Positions 1 to 9,400 of a stretch of 64,000 nucleotides of DNA are shown in pieces; the stretch's first letter is position 1, and each line of letters starts with the position of its first letter. A program made the position numbers and the translations under genes. The notes under the pieces are model-generated. The model did not search any database, had not been told where the DNA came from, and saw only the letters and a list, made by a program, of their open reading frames with translations. Origin of the DNA: Pirellulales bacterium (GTDB lineage Bacteria > Planctomycetota > Planctomycetia > Pirellulales > Thermoguttaceae); assembly GCA_016935315.1 (NCBI GenBank), contig JAFGRD010000046.1, forward strand, positions 1 to 64,000. The letters are read 5' to 3'.

Positions 1-150
1 AAGCAAGCTGAACCGCCGTGGTACGGACCCGTATGCCCGGTGGTGTGGGAGGGGAGCGGCCGCGAGGCCGCCCCCTATCCCGATTGGACCCCCATGGCTT
101 TCCGCTTTTTGCAGCCGTGTCCATCGGTTACAGTGAGTTTGGAGGTGCTC

Positions 151-1326
151 GTGCAACTGCTCTGCCGAAGATACGATAGCGGCGAACCCGTACGGCTGGG
201 GATCGCCGACGGGCGGATCGACGCCGTGACGGCCTGCGAACCGGAGGATCGAGGATCGCGGAGTTTGCCCTGGATAGCCCCGGGGCTGATGGACATTCAG
301 TTCAATGGGTACGGCGGTCAGGAGTTCAGCTCAGCCGATCTGACGCCCGAGAAGTTCGTCCGGATTGTGCGGAACACCAACGCTTTCGGAGTTACCCGGT
401 TCTGCCCTACCTTGACGACCGAGCGTTTCGAGGTGCTGGCACACGCCTTGCGAACCATCGCCGAAGCGTGCGAATCGTCGGCCGAGGTATCGCAGCGCGT
501 CGCCGGAATCCACCTCGAAGGTCCCTACCTCTCGACGGAGGACGGCGCCCGCGGTGCCCACCCTCAGGAGTATTGTCGGCTGCCCGATCTCGATGAGTTT
601 CAGCGATTGCAGGAGGCAGCCGGCGGGCGGATCCGCATTCTCACCATGGCAGTCGAGTTCGACCGTTCCCCGGCGTTTGTCCAACGAGTCGCCCAAAGCG
701 GCGTCGTCGTGGCGATCGGGCATACGGCCGCCAATTCCACGCAGATCCGCGCCGCCGTCGACGCGGGCGCTCGCATGAGCACCCACCTGGGCAACGGCTC
801 GCACGCGGTGCTCCCCAGACACGACAACTACCTCTGGGACCAACTGGCCGAGGACCGGCTCGTGGCGGGACTGATCGCCGACGGCCACCACCTGCCGCCT
901 CCGGTGCTGAAGACCTTCGTTCGTGCCAAGACGCCCCATCGCTGCATCCTCGTTAGCGACATCGCGGGCCAGGCCGGGCTGCCCCCCGGACGCTATCCCG
1001 GGGATCTCTGCGACGTGGAGATTCTCCCCGGCGGGCGGCTGGTCGTTGCCGGGCAGACGGAGATGATGGCCGGGGCCTCGCTGCCGATCGGAACCGGCGT
1101 GGCCAACGTGATGCACTTCGCCGGGGTCTCTTTGCGCCAGGCAGTCGAGATGGCGGTGCACCACCCGGCCGTTCTGTTGGGAATCGAGCCGGGCTGCCTC
1201 GCGCCGGGCCACCGAGCCGATCTGGTTCTGTTCGACCTGATCCGATCTTCCGAGCCGCAACAGCCGCCGGGATTCGAAGTCCGGGCCACGCTCATTGCCG
1301 GCGAGGTTGTCTTCGGTGCGGTGTGA
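151..1326 (+). CDS. nagA: N-acetylglucosamine-6-phosphate deacetylase
   Basis: Removes the acetyl group of GlcNAc-6-phosphate in cytoplasmic amino-sugar and cell-wall recycling. The 391-residue protein shows the amidohydrolase pattern of NagA: PGLMDIQFNG (about residues 44-53), HLEGP with the metal-binding Glu near 123, GHTAA (His near 191), STHLG (His near 212) and VSDIAG with the catalytic Asp near 270. Length fits the family (about 380-400). The GTG at 151 is preferred because GGAGGT lies four bases upstream; the frame is open further upstream but without a ribosome-binding site or family sequence. No nagB or sugar transporter gene is adjacent. A palindromic repeat separates it from the convergent TPR gene. 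The family call is secure, the exact start slightly less so. Confidence 0.9.
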   Translation: MQLLCRRYDSGEPVRLGIADGRIDAVTACEPEDRGSRSLPWIAPGLMDIQFNGYGGQEFSSADLTPEKFVRIVRNTNAFGVTRFCPTLTTERFEVLAHALRTIAEACESSAEVSQRVAGIHLEGPYLSTEDGARGAHPQEYCRLPDLDEFQRLQEAAGGRIRILTMAVEFDRSPAFVQRVAQSGVVVAIGHTAANSTQIRAAVDAGARMSTHLGNGSHAVLPRHDNYLWDQLAEDRLVAGLIADGHHLPPPVLKTFVRAKTPHRCILVSDIAGQAGLPPGRYPGDLCDVEILPGGRLVVAGQTEMMAGASLPIGTGVANVMHFAGVSLRQAVEMAVHHPAVLLGIEPGCLAPGHRADLVLFDLIRSSEPQQPPGFEVRATLIAGEVVFGAV

Positions 1327-1360
1327 AACCACGTGCTGAGACGGCAGGTCCTCCTACCAG

Positions 1361-1507
1361 CGTCTCATTGACCTTTGCACAGCCCATACGCGAGGGCGAC
1401 CAACAGGCCATACGCGAGGGCGACCAACGGGCCATACGCGAGGGTGATCAACGGGAGCCCGGTTTTTCCGGCATCCCGTTGGTCGGCTTTGATCATTGGC
1501 AGTGCAG
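1361..1507 (-). repeat. Family A palindromic element, copy 1, with internal triplication
   Basis: Read on the minus strand, this matches the other family A copies. It has a left end CTGCACTGCC, a central inverted repeat built on GACCAACGGGA and TCCCGTTGATC, and a right end GTGCAAAGGTCAATGAGAC. The right half is present as three 24-bp tandem units on the plus strand (1384-1407, 1408-1431, 1432-1455). The element lies between the convergent nagA and TPR genes, directly after both stop codons, and could act as a two-way terminator or 3'-end stabiliser (inference). Confidence 0.75.
1384..1455 (+). repeat. Three 24-bp tandem repeats
   Basis: Three consecutive units beginning CCATACGCGAGGG; the first two are near identical and the third has two substitutions in its second half. 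The unit equals the right arm of the family A element, so this is a local triplication of half an element. With only three units and no spacers it is not a CRISPR array. Confidence 0.85.
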
Positions 1508-1510
1508 AGA

Positions 1511-1876
1511 TCAACCGCTGCGGTGCGGGCGGGCCGTTCGGGAGTATGCTCCCCGGGCAAACGCCAGCGTCTCAATCGCCTGGATCGTGTTCCCGGTCTG
1601 GCGATGATAGGCGCTGAGAGCCAGCCAGATTGGTTTATTGGCGGGTGCCGGTAACATGCGGGCTGCGTTCTCGAAGCAAAGGGCCGCATCCTCGTAGCGC
1701 TGTTCCCGCCGCAAGGCCTCCGCCCGGAGCATCTCGGCCATGGCCGAGAAGTGGCCCGGATTCCCGATGCGATCCAGGCAGGCAATCGCCTGTTGCGTCA
1801 GTCCCAGTTCGAGGTATCCGGTGGCCTCGGAAAGGCATCGGACGGTGCGGACCATTTGTGTTCGATCGAAACGCAT
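1511..1876 (-). CDS. Small TPR-type protein
   Basis: A 121-residue, probably cytoplasmic protein without signal peptide or membrane segment. Residues about 10-110 form three helix pairs typical of tetratricopeptide repeats (LELGLTQQAIACLDRIG, RAEALRREQRYEDAALCFENA, LSAYHRQTGNTIQAIETLAFAR). Such proteins are protein-protein scaffolds; no partner can be named. The ATG at 1876 is chosen over upstream in-frame starts because GAGGTC lies six bases before it and the TPR homology begins just after. It is followed by the family A palindrome and is convergent with nagA. The next gene on this strand starts far upstream, so it is probably transcribed alone. Confidence 0.72.
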   Translation of the reverse strand: MRFDRTQMVRTVRCLSEATGYLELGLTQQAIACLDRIGNPGHFSAMAEMLRAEALRREQRYEDAALCFENAARMLPAPANKPIWLALSAYHRQTGNTIQAIETLAFARGAYSRTARPHRSG

Positions 1877-2107
1877 CGGCTGACCTCTTCCAGACGCTTC
1901 GCCCCGCGGCAACCGCGCCAACGTGCACGCACGAGATGGGGATTCGTACGCCGAACGCCCTGACACTGGAAGTATTGGAGCAAACAGCGTGCCGGGGAAG
2001 CGGCGAAGGCCGAGAATCGCCGTATTCCCATATTTGGCAGCGAGTTACGACATGCAGCGGCCACTGCCGCCTCGAGCCGGACTTGCCTGTTTTGGCAGGA
2101 AATCGCT

Positions 2108-3928
2108 TCAGAGATTCTGATATCCCGGCAACGCCAGGATCCGCTGGTGCAGCGCCGTCCGTTGGCGGTGGAATCGCGCGTCCTGCGCCGACGTGAAGTG
2201 CTTGAGAAACTCCTCCCAAGGGATGCCTTCCGCCAGCCCATTTGCCTCGAGCAGATAATCCTCCACGGAGAACGATGTAGCCAGCGACGCCAGCGAGATC
2301 TTCTGATCCAGCACGTGCGTGGCAAACGTAATGCCTGCCACGTCGGCCGACAAGTCGGCGAAGCTGAAGCCGGTCCGCCCGCGCGCGTCCAGCAGTTCCT
2401 TGCCCACCCCGACCGATTCGGTGACCGAGGGGCCGAGCAGGACGGTCAAGGCGCAGGAGGCCACGAAGTGTTGGGCCAGATCCCGCCGTCCGCGCATCGT
2501 GGGCGCGCCCAAGGTCGCCAACCGCTGGCGCCGCTGCTGCGGTGTCTCGATTTGCCGGCAAAGGTCGCCGGCAATCGGGTTGCGACGCAACACGACCGAA
2601 TCGTCCATGGCGACGCCCAGCGCCAGCAGAAAGGCCTTGGCGGCTACGTCGTCGGGCAGCTCCGCGGCGGCCGCGGCCGCCGCGCGCACGTAATAGTCGC
2701 TCAGGCGGTCCCCGCTGAGCCGGGCCTCGCCGCCTTCGGCACCGTTGGGACCGGTCGGCGGCTGGTTCCGCCGCGAGGCCTCGCCGATCGCCGCGACCAC
2801 CCGGCGCGTCGCCTCCACCAGCGGTCTCGGCTGCTCGACCGGCTTGTGCCGCACGTACACCCGGTGATCCAGCAAGCTCATGTAGTTCTCGGCCGACTTG
2901 TCGCCGGGAACGTACTTCGACAACACCGTGTACGCACTGCGGAGCAGGGCCTTCTGCTCGGGCCGAAGCCGATTGATCCCGGCAAAGCGGCCCGCCCGAA
3001 GCTCCTCACCCAGCGTGTACATCACCAGCGTGTTCAGCGGGTCGAAGCCGATGCGAAAGTCGCGGGCGTGCGAGCGGTGATCGCCGATGGTCGGCCGCAT
3101 CACCGAACTGGCCTCGATGCTGTGGACCGCGCCCAGGTAATGCCCCAGCTCGTGGACCAGCACTTCGAGCCGCTCCGTGTGGGAAATGTGCTGCGACCAC
3201 TCACGGATCAGGATGTGCGAGTGCAGCGGTCCCCGCGTCCCCCCCAGGTGAGCACGCCCTCGAACCGACCGGTATTGGCTGGTGAAGCCGATGGCCACCT
3301 TGGCCGGCGCCGGTTTGACGGTCATCTCGAACTCACGCAACGATTCCTCGAAGTCGAAGACCCGGTCGTCCGACTCCCATGTACCCACCGCCACCACCTC
3401 AAAGCCAACCCGGCAATGCTGCTCGAAGATCTCCGAAGCCGCGGCCAACCGGTCTCGCAGCCGTTTCTCCCACAACCGCTGAACGGCCGGCTCGTCGTCG
3501 TCGACCAGAAGCATCACGGGTATCTTGTACACTGGCAGAAGCGGCTTCCGCTCGGCCGCCGGCTTCGGCGCCGGTCGGGCAGGTGGCTGTGAAGGCAGCG
3601 GGAACTGCTTCAAATCGAACGTCTCCCCGCTGGGCAGAAAGTAGTGGACCGTGTTGGCCTCCAGCGTGTACCGCCGGGCTACCCCCCTGGCGTTGAACGC
3701 CACCAGAAGCTTCTCTTCGACCGGAATCGGCACCTGTTGATAGGGCTCCAAGCGGTGGCGTCCCGACTCGCCGCCGGGCTGGGCCACGACGAATTCGACC
3801 GGGCTCTTGATACGACTGGCAAGGATGACGACGCCCGCCTCGGCCGCGGCAGGCCCCATCCATGCCGCCGCAACAGTCCAGGCGACGGCCACAGCCGGCA
3901 GTAGGCGGAGTCGCTTTCCAAGCTGCAT
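2108..3928 (-). CDS. Exported metzincin-type metalloprotease candidate
   Basis: A 606-residue protein with a signal peptide (residues 1-31, Ala-rich cleavage region AAAEA), so exported. Residues 259-269 read HELGHYLGAVH, an exact HExGHxxGxxH zinc site as in matrixins, and SVMRP follows at 275-279 with a Met in the Met-turn position. Residues about 112-130 are Pro/Lys-rich. The C-terminal half (about 330-606) is helical and not recognised. The ATG at 3928 is preferred to a TTG 18 bases upstream because it gives a clean signal peptide; no strong ribosome-binding site is seen. Zinc-protease activity is likely, the substrate is unknown. An off-centre possibility is a structural homologue without proteolysis. 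Confidence 0.7.
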   Translation of the reverse strand: MQLGKRLRLLPAVAVAWTVAAAWMGPAAAEAGVVILASRIKSPVEFVVAQPGGESGRHRLEPYQQVPIPVEEKLLVAFNARGVARRYTLEANTVHYFLPSGETFDLKQFPLPSQPPARPAPKPAAERKPLLPVYKIPVMLLVDDDEPAVQRLWEKRLRDRLAAASEIFEQHCRVGFEVVAVGTWESDDRVFDFEESLREFEMTVKPAPAKVAIGFTSQYRSVRGRAHLGGTRGPLHSHILIREWSQHISHTERLEVLVHELGHYLGAVHSIEASSVMRPTIGDHRSHARDFRIGFDPLNTLVMYTLGEELRAGRFAGINRLRPEQKALLRSAYTVLSKYVPGDKSAENYMSLLDHRVYVRHKPVEQPRPLVEATRRVVAAIGEASRRNQPPTGPNGAEGGEARLSGDRLSDYYVRAAAAAAAELPDDVAAKAFLLALGVAMDDSVVLRRNPIAGDLCRQIETPQQRRQRLATLGAPTMRGRRDLAQHFVASCALTVLLGPSVTESVGVGKELLDARGRTGFSFADLSADVAGITFATHVLDQKISLASLATSFSVEDYLLEANGLAEGIPWEEFLKHFTSAQDARFHRQRTALHQRILALPGYQNL

Positions 3929-4277
3929 GACACAGGTCCAAGGCAAGAATCCGGGGGCCTATGGAGGTTCGCCGCGTCAAAGCGCGGGGACGACCAGCGG
4001 GAGCCCGATTCTACCGGCCTCCCGTCGGTAGGGCCTGATCCTTCGCGCGGCGAACATCAAGAACACTCTATTCTATACGAGATCTACGCAGCTCGCCGCT
4101 GCTAAGTTCCCCCTATCTGTAGCACCGTGTCAGTCCAAGACTCTGTCGGCACAGGAAACCCGGCCCGCGGGACGGGGGAGTTCCTCCCCAATTGTGGCTT
4201 GCACGGTGAAGGGCACGCAGAGAACTCCTAACTCGACGGCCCTTGATAGCTGGCTGCCACCGGGCGGCAGCGCGGTG
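3929..4277. other. Intergenic region with family A element
   Basis: Apart from the palindromic element at 3967-4055 I see an AT-richer patch at 4070-4077 that reads TATAGAAT on the minus strand. It could be the -10 region of the protease gene, but no matching -35 is evident. Nothing else is recognisable. Confidence 0.4.
3967..4055 (-). repeat. Family A palindromic element, copy 2
   Basis: Bounded by a perfect 10-bp inverted repeat, GTTCGCCGCG at 3967-3976 and CGCGGCGAAC at 4046-4055. Inside is the family A core with GACCAGCGGGAGCCCG paired to CGGCCTCCCGTCGG. The outer arms differ from those of the other copies yet pair perfectly, so pairing is kept while sequence changes. It lies downstream of the CAP-domain gene and upstream of the protease gene. 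Confidence 0.8.
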
Positions 4278-6011
4278 CTACGCCTGAGCGAAGTACTGGT
4301 CGATCTCCGCCGTTGCCGGCTCGCGTCGCCGACCATCCGGCAGCAGACCGCTCGTCAGACGCCCGGCCGGATCGCTGAGGGCCTCGGCAACGATCGGCAG
4401 GTCCTCCCCGGCCAGCACAGCCGCGACGTGAGCGGCTTCCGGGGCGCGGCCGACTGCGGGCGCAGCGGCTGCGGCGGCCGCGCCGTTCCAGTCGCCGACC
4501 AGCGGCAGCCACCCGGCACCAGCCGGGCCGTAGGCAAAGTTCAACTCGGCAAAGCCGGCAGTGTTGGAGTTGCGCAGCAGAAACGCGGAGGTGTCGGGAT
4601 TGTAGAGGCCCACCGTGTCCGTGCCGTCGCCGTCGAAGTCGCCGACGATCGGCAGCCATCCGGCCCCGGCGGCGCCGTAGGTGAAATAGACGTCGGCCAC
4701 GCCGGCGTTGTTCGAGTTGCGCAACAGGAAGACAGACGTGTCGGGGCAGTAGAGTCCGATCGTGTCGGTGCCGTCGCCGTCGAAGTCGCCGGCGACGGGT
4801 AGCCAATTGGAGCCCGGCGCACCGTAAGCAAAGTACAGTTCGGCAAAGCCGGAGCTGTTTGCGTTGCGCAACAGGAACAGGGCCGATTCGGGGGCGTACA
4901 GCCCGACGGTTTCCGTGCCGTCGCCGTTGAAATCGCCGGTAATCGGTTTCCATCCGGCGGCTGGGGCGCCGTAGGCGAAGGCGAGATTCGCCGTGCCGGA
5001 ATCGTTGGAGTTTCTCAGCAGGAACGTGGACACCGTCGGATTGTACAGGCCGATCGTGGCGGCGGCGGCCGGGGAGTCGGCCTCGAAGTCGACGTAGCCG
5101 GTGGTCCGTCCGGAAATGAAATCGACTTCGACGTTTTCGCCGCCAATGGTGGCGTGGGCGGTGGCCGTACCGCTGAACCCGCCGCCGGAAACGCTCACGG
5201 TGTAGGTGCCGCCAGCCGCCTGGATCGACCAGCCCCCTTGGGCATTGGTGGTGGCCGTCAGCCCGGCGCCGGCATCGACGGTCGCTCCGGCAATGCCTTC
5301 GTGGAGGTCGTAGCGTTGATTGCCGTTGGCATCGCTGAAGACCACGCCGGTGAGGAAAGTGTCGGCCGTGTCGCTGTAGGTGGCGTGGATGGCCCAATAG
5401 TGCTGGTAGTACGAGGCGGCGTTGTAGCCGTATCCCACGCCGATCTCGCGGTTCTGGGCATTGAAACTGTCGATGCCCAGCAAGTGGTTGCGGTGCCCGA
5501 GGCTGGGAACGCCGGCGTCGACGATCAAGGCGTTCAGCGGCGAGGTCGGCAGCGCATAGGACGCGAAACCACCGGCCGCGATCGATTCGATATAGTTGTT
5601 GTTGTCCGTCCACCACGACGGCAGCGCGTAACCGTAGTCGCGTGCCATCTTGTTGGGCCAGTCACCCGTCACCTGGCTCTGGTGGCCGAAATAGTCGTAG
5701 GTGGCCATCTCTTCGGCGTGGAACCCCGACGAGCCGAACAAGGAGTCGTTGACGGCCAAGGGCCCCCGTGCCGTGACGTAGGAGAGATCGACCGAGAGGC
5801 TTTGTTCCTGTTGATAGGCCACCGGATCGTGGCGGGCACGATTCAACATGTAGACGAACAATTGCTCCTCGGCACCGACCGACAGCAGCACGCGAGGTTC
5901 GAGACGTTCGACGGCGCCGCGGCGCGGGCTGCAGGTCGGTGAAGCGCGGCGAGCCGCGCCGACAACGCGTTGCACCCACCCGTTCAGCCGGCCGGGAATA
6001 CTGGGGAACAT
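4278..6011 (-). CDS. LEPR-type exported CAP-domain protein with 49-residue repeats
   Basis: A 577-residue surface or secreted protein. Residues 37-44 are LEPRVLLS, the planctomycete LEPR motif that follows a basic N-terminus and marks exported giant proteins. Residues about 48-205 form a CAP/SCP-like domain (MLNRARHDP, FHAEEMATYDYFGHQ, SLGHRNHLLG). A short carboxypeptidase-regulatory or SdrD-B-like domain follows (VFSDANGNQRYDLHEG). Then come four repeats of 49 residues (GLYNP...FLLRNSN...GDFNGDGT), each with an acidic Ca-binding-like DxNxDG loop. The C-terminus is Ala-rich and ends without a known sorting signal. The ATG at 6011 has GAGAGA upstream; a TTG lies six bases before. Exact role unknown; adhesion or matrix function is inference. 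Confidence 0.8.
   Translation of the reverse strand: MFPSIPGRLNGWVQRVVGAARRASPTCSPRRGAVERLEPRVLLSVGAEEQLFVYMLNRARHDPVAYQQEQSLSVDLSYVTARGPLAVNDSLFGSSGFHAEEMATYDYFGHQSQVTGDWPNKMARDYGYALPSWWTDNNNYIESIAAGGFASYALPTSPLNALIVDAGVPSLGHRNHLLGIDSFNAQNREIGVGYGYNAASYYQHYWAIHATYSDTADTFLTGVVFSDANGNQRYDLHEGIAGATVDAGAGLTATTNAQGGWSIQAAGGTYTVSVSGGGFSGTATAHATIGGENVEVDFISGRTTGYVDFEADSPAAAATIGLYNPTVSTFLLRNSNDSGTANLAFAYGAPAAGWKPITGDFNGDGTETVGLYAPESALFLLRNANSSGFAELYFAYGAPGSNWLPVAGDFDGDGTDTIGLYCPDTSVFLLRNSNNAGVADVYFTYGAAGAGWLPIVGDFDGDGTDTVGLYNPDTSAFLLRNSNTAGFAELNFAYGPAGAGWLPLVGDWNGAAAAAAAPAVGRAPEAAHVAAVLAGEDLPIVAEALSDPAGRLTSGLLPDGRRREPATAEIDQYFAQA
4485..5052 (-). repeat. Four 147-bp coding repeats
   Basis: Four tandem units of about 147 bp encoding 49-residue modules with a GLYxP start, an LLRNSN centre and a GDxxGDGT end. 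The same module occurs in the gene at 62266-64000. Confidence 0.8.
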
Positions 6012-6404
6012 GTTCAATCTCTCAAAGGCAATGGGCTTCTGCGATCAGCGCGATCAGTATACACGATCGTCCCGCCGTCAACACCCGCCTCGGCGGACAC
6101 GAAACGATCCGTGTCGCGACGAATACGAGAGGCAACGCATACGGGGGACCTCAACGGAATCTCGGCAGCGCAACAGACAAGTCGTCCGATCTGGGCCGCA
6201 AAGCGGCTCGGGAAATCCATCGCGGAAACGATGGGCGCCTTGATTATCCCTCCGAAAGGTAATATACGTCATCTTTCGCCGACGCTCGCGCTCGAACGAT
6301 TCAGAAGCGAGCGGCAAACCCCCGCGGCAAGGCCGCAACCCCTTGCGCTGAAAAGACTTGCACATGCGCATTGCAGACAGGAAGCCGCGTGGACCGCGAG
6401 GACG
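6012..6404. other. Intergenic gap, little recognised
   Basis: Upstream of the CAP-domain gene the minus strand reads TTGACG at about 6080 and TATACT at about 6057. The 14-base spacing is too short for a standard promoter. No RNA gene, repeat or convincing open frame is visible in the remainder. Confidence 0.35.
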
Positions 6405-9400
6405 CTAATTCAAATCGGTCCACTCGCCCGCCAGCGAGAGAACGAAATCCACGGCTCCCACGGCCTTGGTGTTCCGGCCAGTGCTGGGAATCGCTTCCAC
6501 GAAGTTGAAGGCGGCCACCTCGCGGATGGACGATTGACTGTCGCCGCAGAGTCGGGCCCAATCGGCCTCGGCCTCCAAGTGGTCGGCCTCCGGCGAGTCG
6601 AGCAAATAGGCCCGATCATTGCCACTGAGGCTTCCCCGGGCACGGACCTGCTCGAAGTACTTGGCCCGGTTGTAGAAGCCTTCGCCGAACAGAGCAGCCT
6701 GGACGGGATCGGAGCGGTAGACGTCGTCTCCGCCGGAATCGACCAGATTGGCCCGGTCGACGCCGCCGGCGATGGCATAGGCGTGAACCCCCTCGAAGAA
6801 CTTGGCGCGATTGTAGAAGCCCGGCCCCCAAAGGGCGCCCTGCTGGGGATCGGCGAGGAACGTGTCTTCGCCGGGCGAGTCGTAGAGCTTGGCCACGTCG
6901 ATGCCGCCGGCGGTGGCGTAGGCGTGAACGCCCTCGAAGAACTTGGCGCGGTTGTAGAAGCCGTTGCCGAACAGCGCGCCGCCGCTCTGGTTGGCGGAGA
7001 ACAGGTCGCCCTCGGGCGAGTCGTAGAGTCGGGCGACGTCGGTACCGCCGGCCGTGCCGAAGACGTGGACGGCGTCGAAGCCCTGCGCGCGCTTCAGGAA
7101 CCCATCGCCGGAAAGCAGGGCCATGGTGGGCGTGGCGACCAACTCGTCGTCGCCGGGCGAGTCGTACATCTTGGCCACGTCGAAGCCATCGGAGGCATAG
7201 GCGTAGACGGTCGCGAAGCCGTCGACCCGATTGCGGTAGCCCGGTCCGCTGAGCAGCGCGCCGCTGGGCCACTGCACCAATTCGTCGTCGCCGCCGGAGT
7301 CATAGAGGCGAGCTTCGTCGCCACCGCTGACCGTGATGGAACCGACGTTCTGCAACTCCAGGGAGAACGTCCGCGGCGTGCCGCCTTCGTTGGATCCGAA
7401 GACGGGCCCCGTCTGGGTGATCGTGCCCGAATGGGGATGCAACTCGGCGAGGATATGCCCCTGGTCGGCGGGCGGAAGCATGTCGGCCATGTGCGTGATA
7501 TCGATGGTCACCGTGTCGTAGCCGCCGATGCCGTCGATTGTCACGTCAGCGCTGACCAGCCGGGAGAAATCGTATCGCACGCCGTTGATCGTGGTGGCTT
7601 GCCGCTGCGTGAAGGCCTGCGTCCACACCTCGCCCACCCAGGAATCGCCGCCGTGCGATTGCCAGTAGGATTCAAACTCGAACGTGTCGCTGCCCTCGGT
7701 GCCGAAGAACCGCGCGCTCCGGCCGTCTTCGCTGTTGGTCAATTGCACGAGGTTGGCCAGGCGCAGGCGGCTGATTGTTCCCGTCCCGGAGACCTTCAGA
7801 TAATACTCGCTGCCGGCGAGAGTATCCCAGTCGAGCCGGCACGCACTGCCGGGGTAGCTGCCGATCGACGAGGTGATCTCGTTGTGGTCGGCGTCGTACA
7901 GCGTGATCCACGCATCGCCGCCCGAGATCTCACCCAGCCACACGTCCGCCGTGAGCATGCCGTCGCGCATGCTCCTGAAATGGTACCAGTGGTCGTAGTC
8001 GGCCAGGTTCAAGTTCCTCAACTCGGCGAAATCGACGGTCCCCAGCGACGTGCCGAACTCCACCGAGGCCACTTGCGTTTCCGGGTGGAGCAGCTCATGG
8101 ACCATCACGGCGTCTTCGGAGATCGAGTAGAGCAGATTGCCGATGCGCACGCTGCGGACTACCGACGTGTTGTGCTCGATCTGCCCCAACGGCTCGATCG
8201 ATCCGCGGCGCGCCCCCGTTTCCGAGTCGGGGCTGGTGTCGATCCGAAACACCCAGAGGTCCGCCCGCGGCGGGACATACCTGCTGCTGCCGTCTCCGCC
8301 GACCAGCCAGGTCGACTCCGAAGTCACCGGCACCGCCAATACCTGGTACTCGGGGAAGTAGGAGACGGCGTGGTGCTCGCTGAAGACCTGCAGGCCCCCG
8401 GCACGGCCGACGGGGATGGTGAACCGACCGAGCATCGCCGGGTTGCCAAGGTCTTCCACGTCGAACAGCGAGATTTGCGGATCTTCGTAGTACCCGGAGC
8501 TGATGTCGGCTTCGCGCCCCAGTCCCAACAGGAAACCGTCATCAACCGGGTGCAGGTAGTTTGAGAACCCGGAGATCTTCAGCTCGCCTTCTACCTGCGG
8601 CGCCAGCGGGTCGCTCAGGTCGATGGCAAACAGCGGGTCAACCTGGCGAAAGGTGACCACGAAGGCGCGGTCCCCCAGGAAGCGGACCGAATAGATCCTC
8701 TCGCCGGGGGCCAGGTTCTCCAGGCGGCTGACGATCTCCAGCGACTGGCCGGTCTGTTGCAGGACATAGACGCTGTTTCCCGATGTGCCGCCCCAAACGC
8801 TGCCCTGTTGCGTGGCTACCCGCAGGTAGCCGTCGTGTTCATCGATGGAAAACTGGTTGAGCACCGAGCCGGGAACCGCACCGGTCGCTCCGAGATCGAC
8901 GCTCCCGAGGGCCGGGTCGACATCGAATTTCAGGATCGCGGTTTCCCGAGCGCTGTCAAACCAGCCGTACCGACCGGTGCCAAGCAGATACAGGCTTTCG
9001 GCCGACATGTAGACTTCGGACGTGTAGGTGGTTGGCACGCTCGTCGAGGAGACCGGGCCCGGGGCGTCGCTTCCGGCGTCGAACACGACCACCGAGATCA
9101 GGTTCGAGTCGTCGGGAGAAAGGGGCCGGTAGACATCGGTCGCTTCGCTCAGCAGACCCAACTCGACCTCGTTTCCTTCGGCATCGAAGCTGGAAAAACC
9201 GGGCAGGCCCAACTCCAGAATCTGCCCTTCGATCCGCTCCAGATACTGCTCCTGGGTCTCGTAGACGTATTGGGGCTCCGTCGGCCAGTAGTACGGCATG
9301 TCTGCGGCAATCATGGCGTCCGACGAGGGTGACACCGGCTTGGCAACGTCGCTCCCCCAATCCACTTCCCCCTCGTGGGAGATCGGGAGCATCTGTGGAC

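Noticed and set aside
1384-1455. CRISPR-like direct repeats
   Set aside because: Units are contiguous without spacers and match a palindromic element arm; no cas genes nearby.
2147-3592. 481-codon plus-strand frame
   Set aside because: Antisense to the metzincin-type gene; Arg/His/Gln-rich shadow sequence.
5970-8564. 864-codon open frame on the plus strand
   Set aside because: Lies antisense to the CAP and beta-propeller genes; low-complexity sequence without domains or ribosome-binding site. A high-GC shadow of the real genes.
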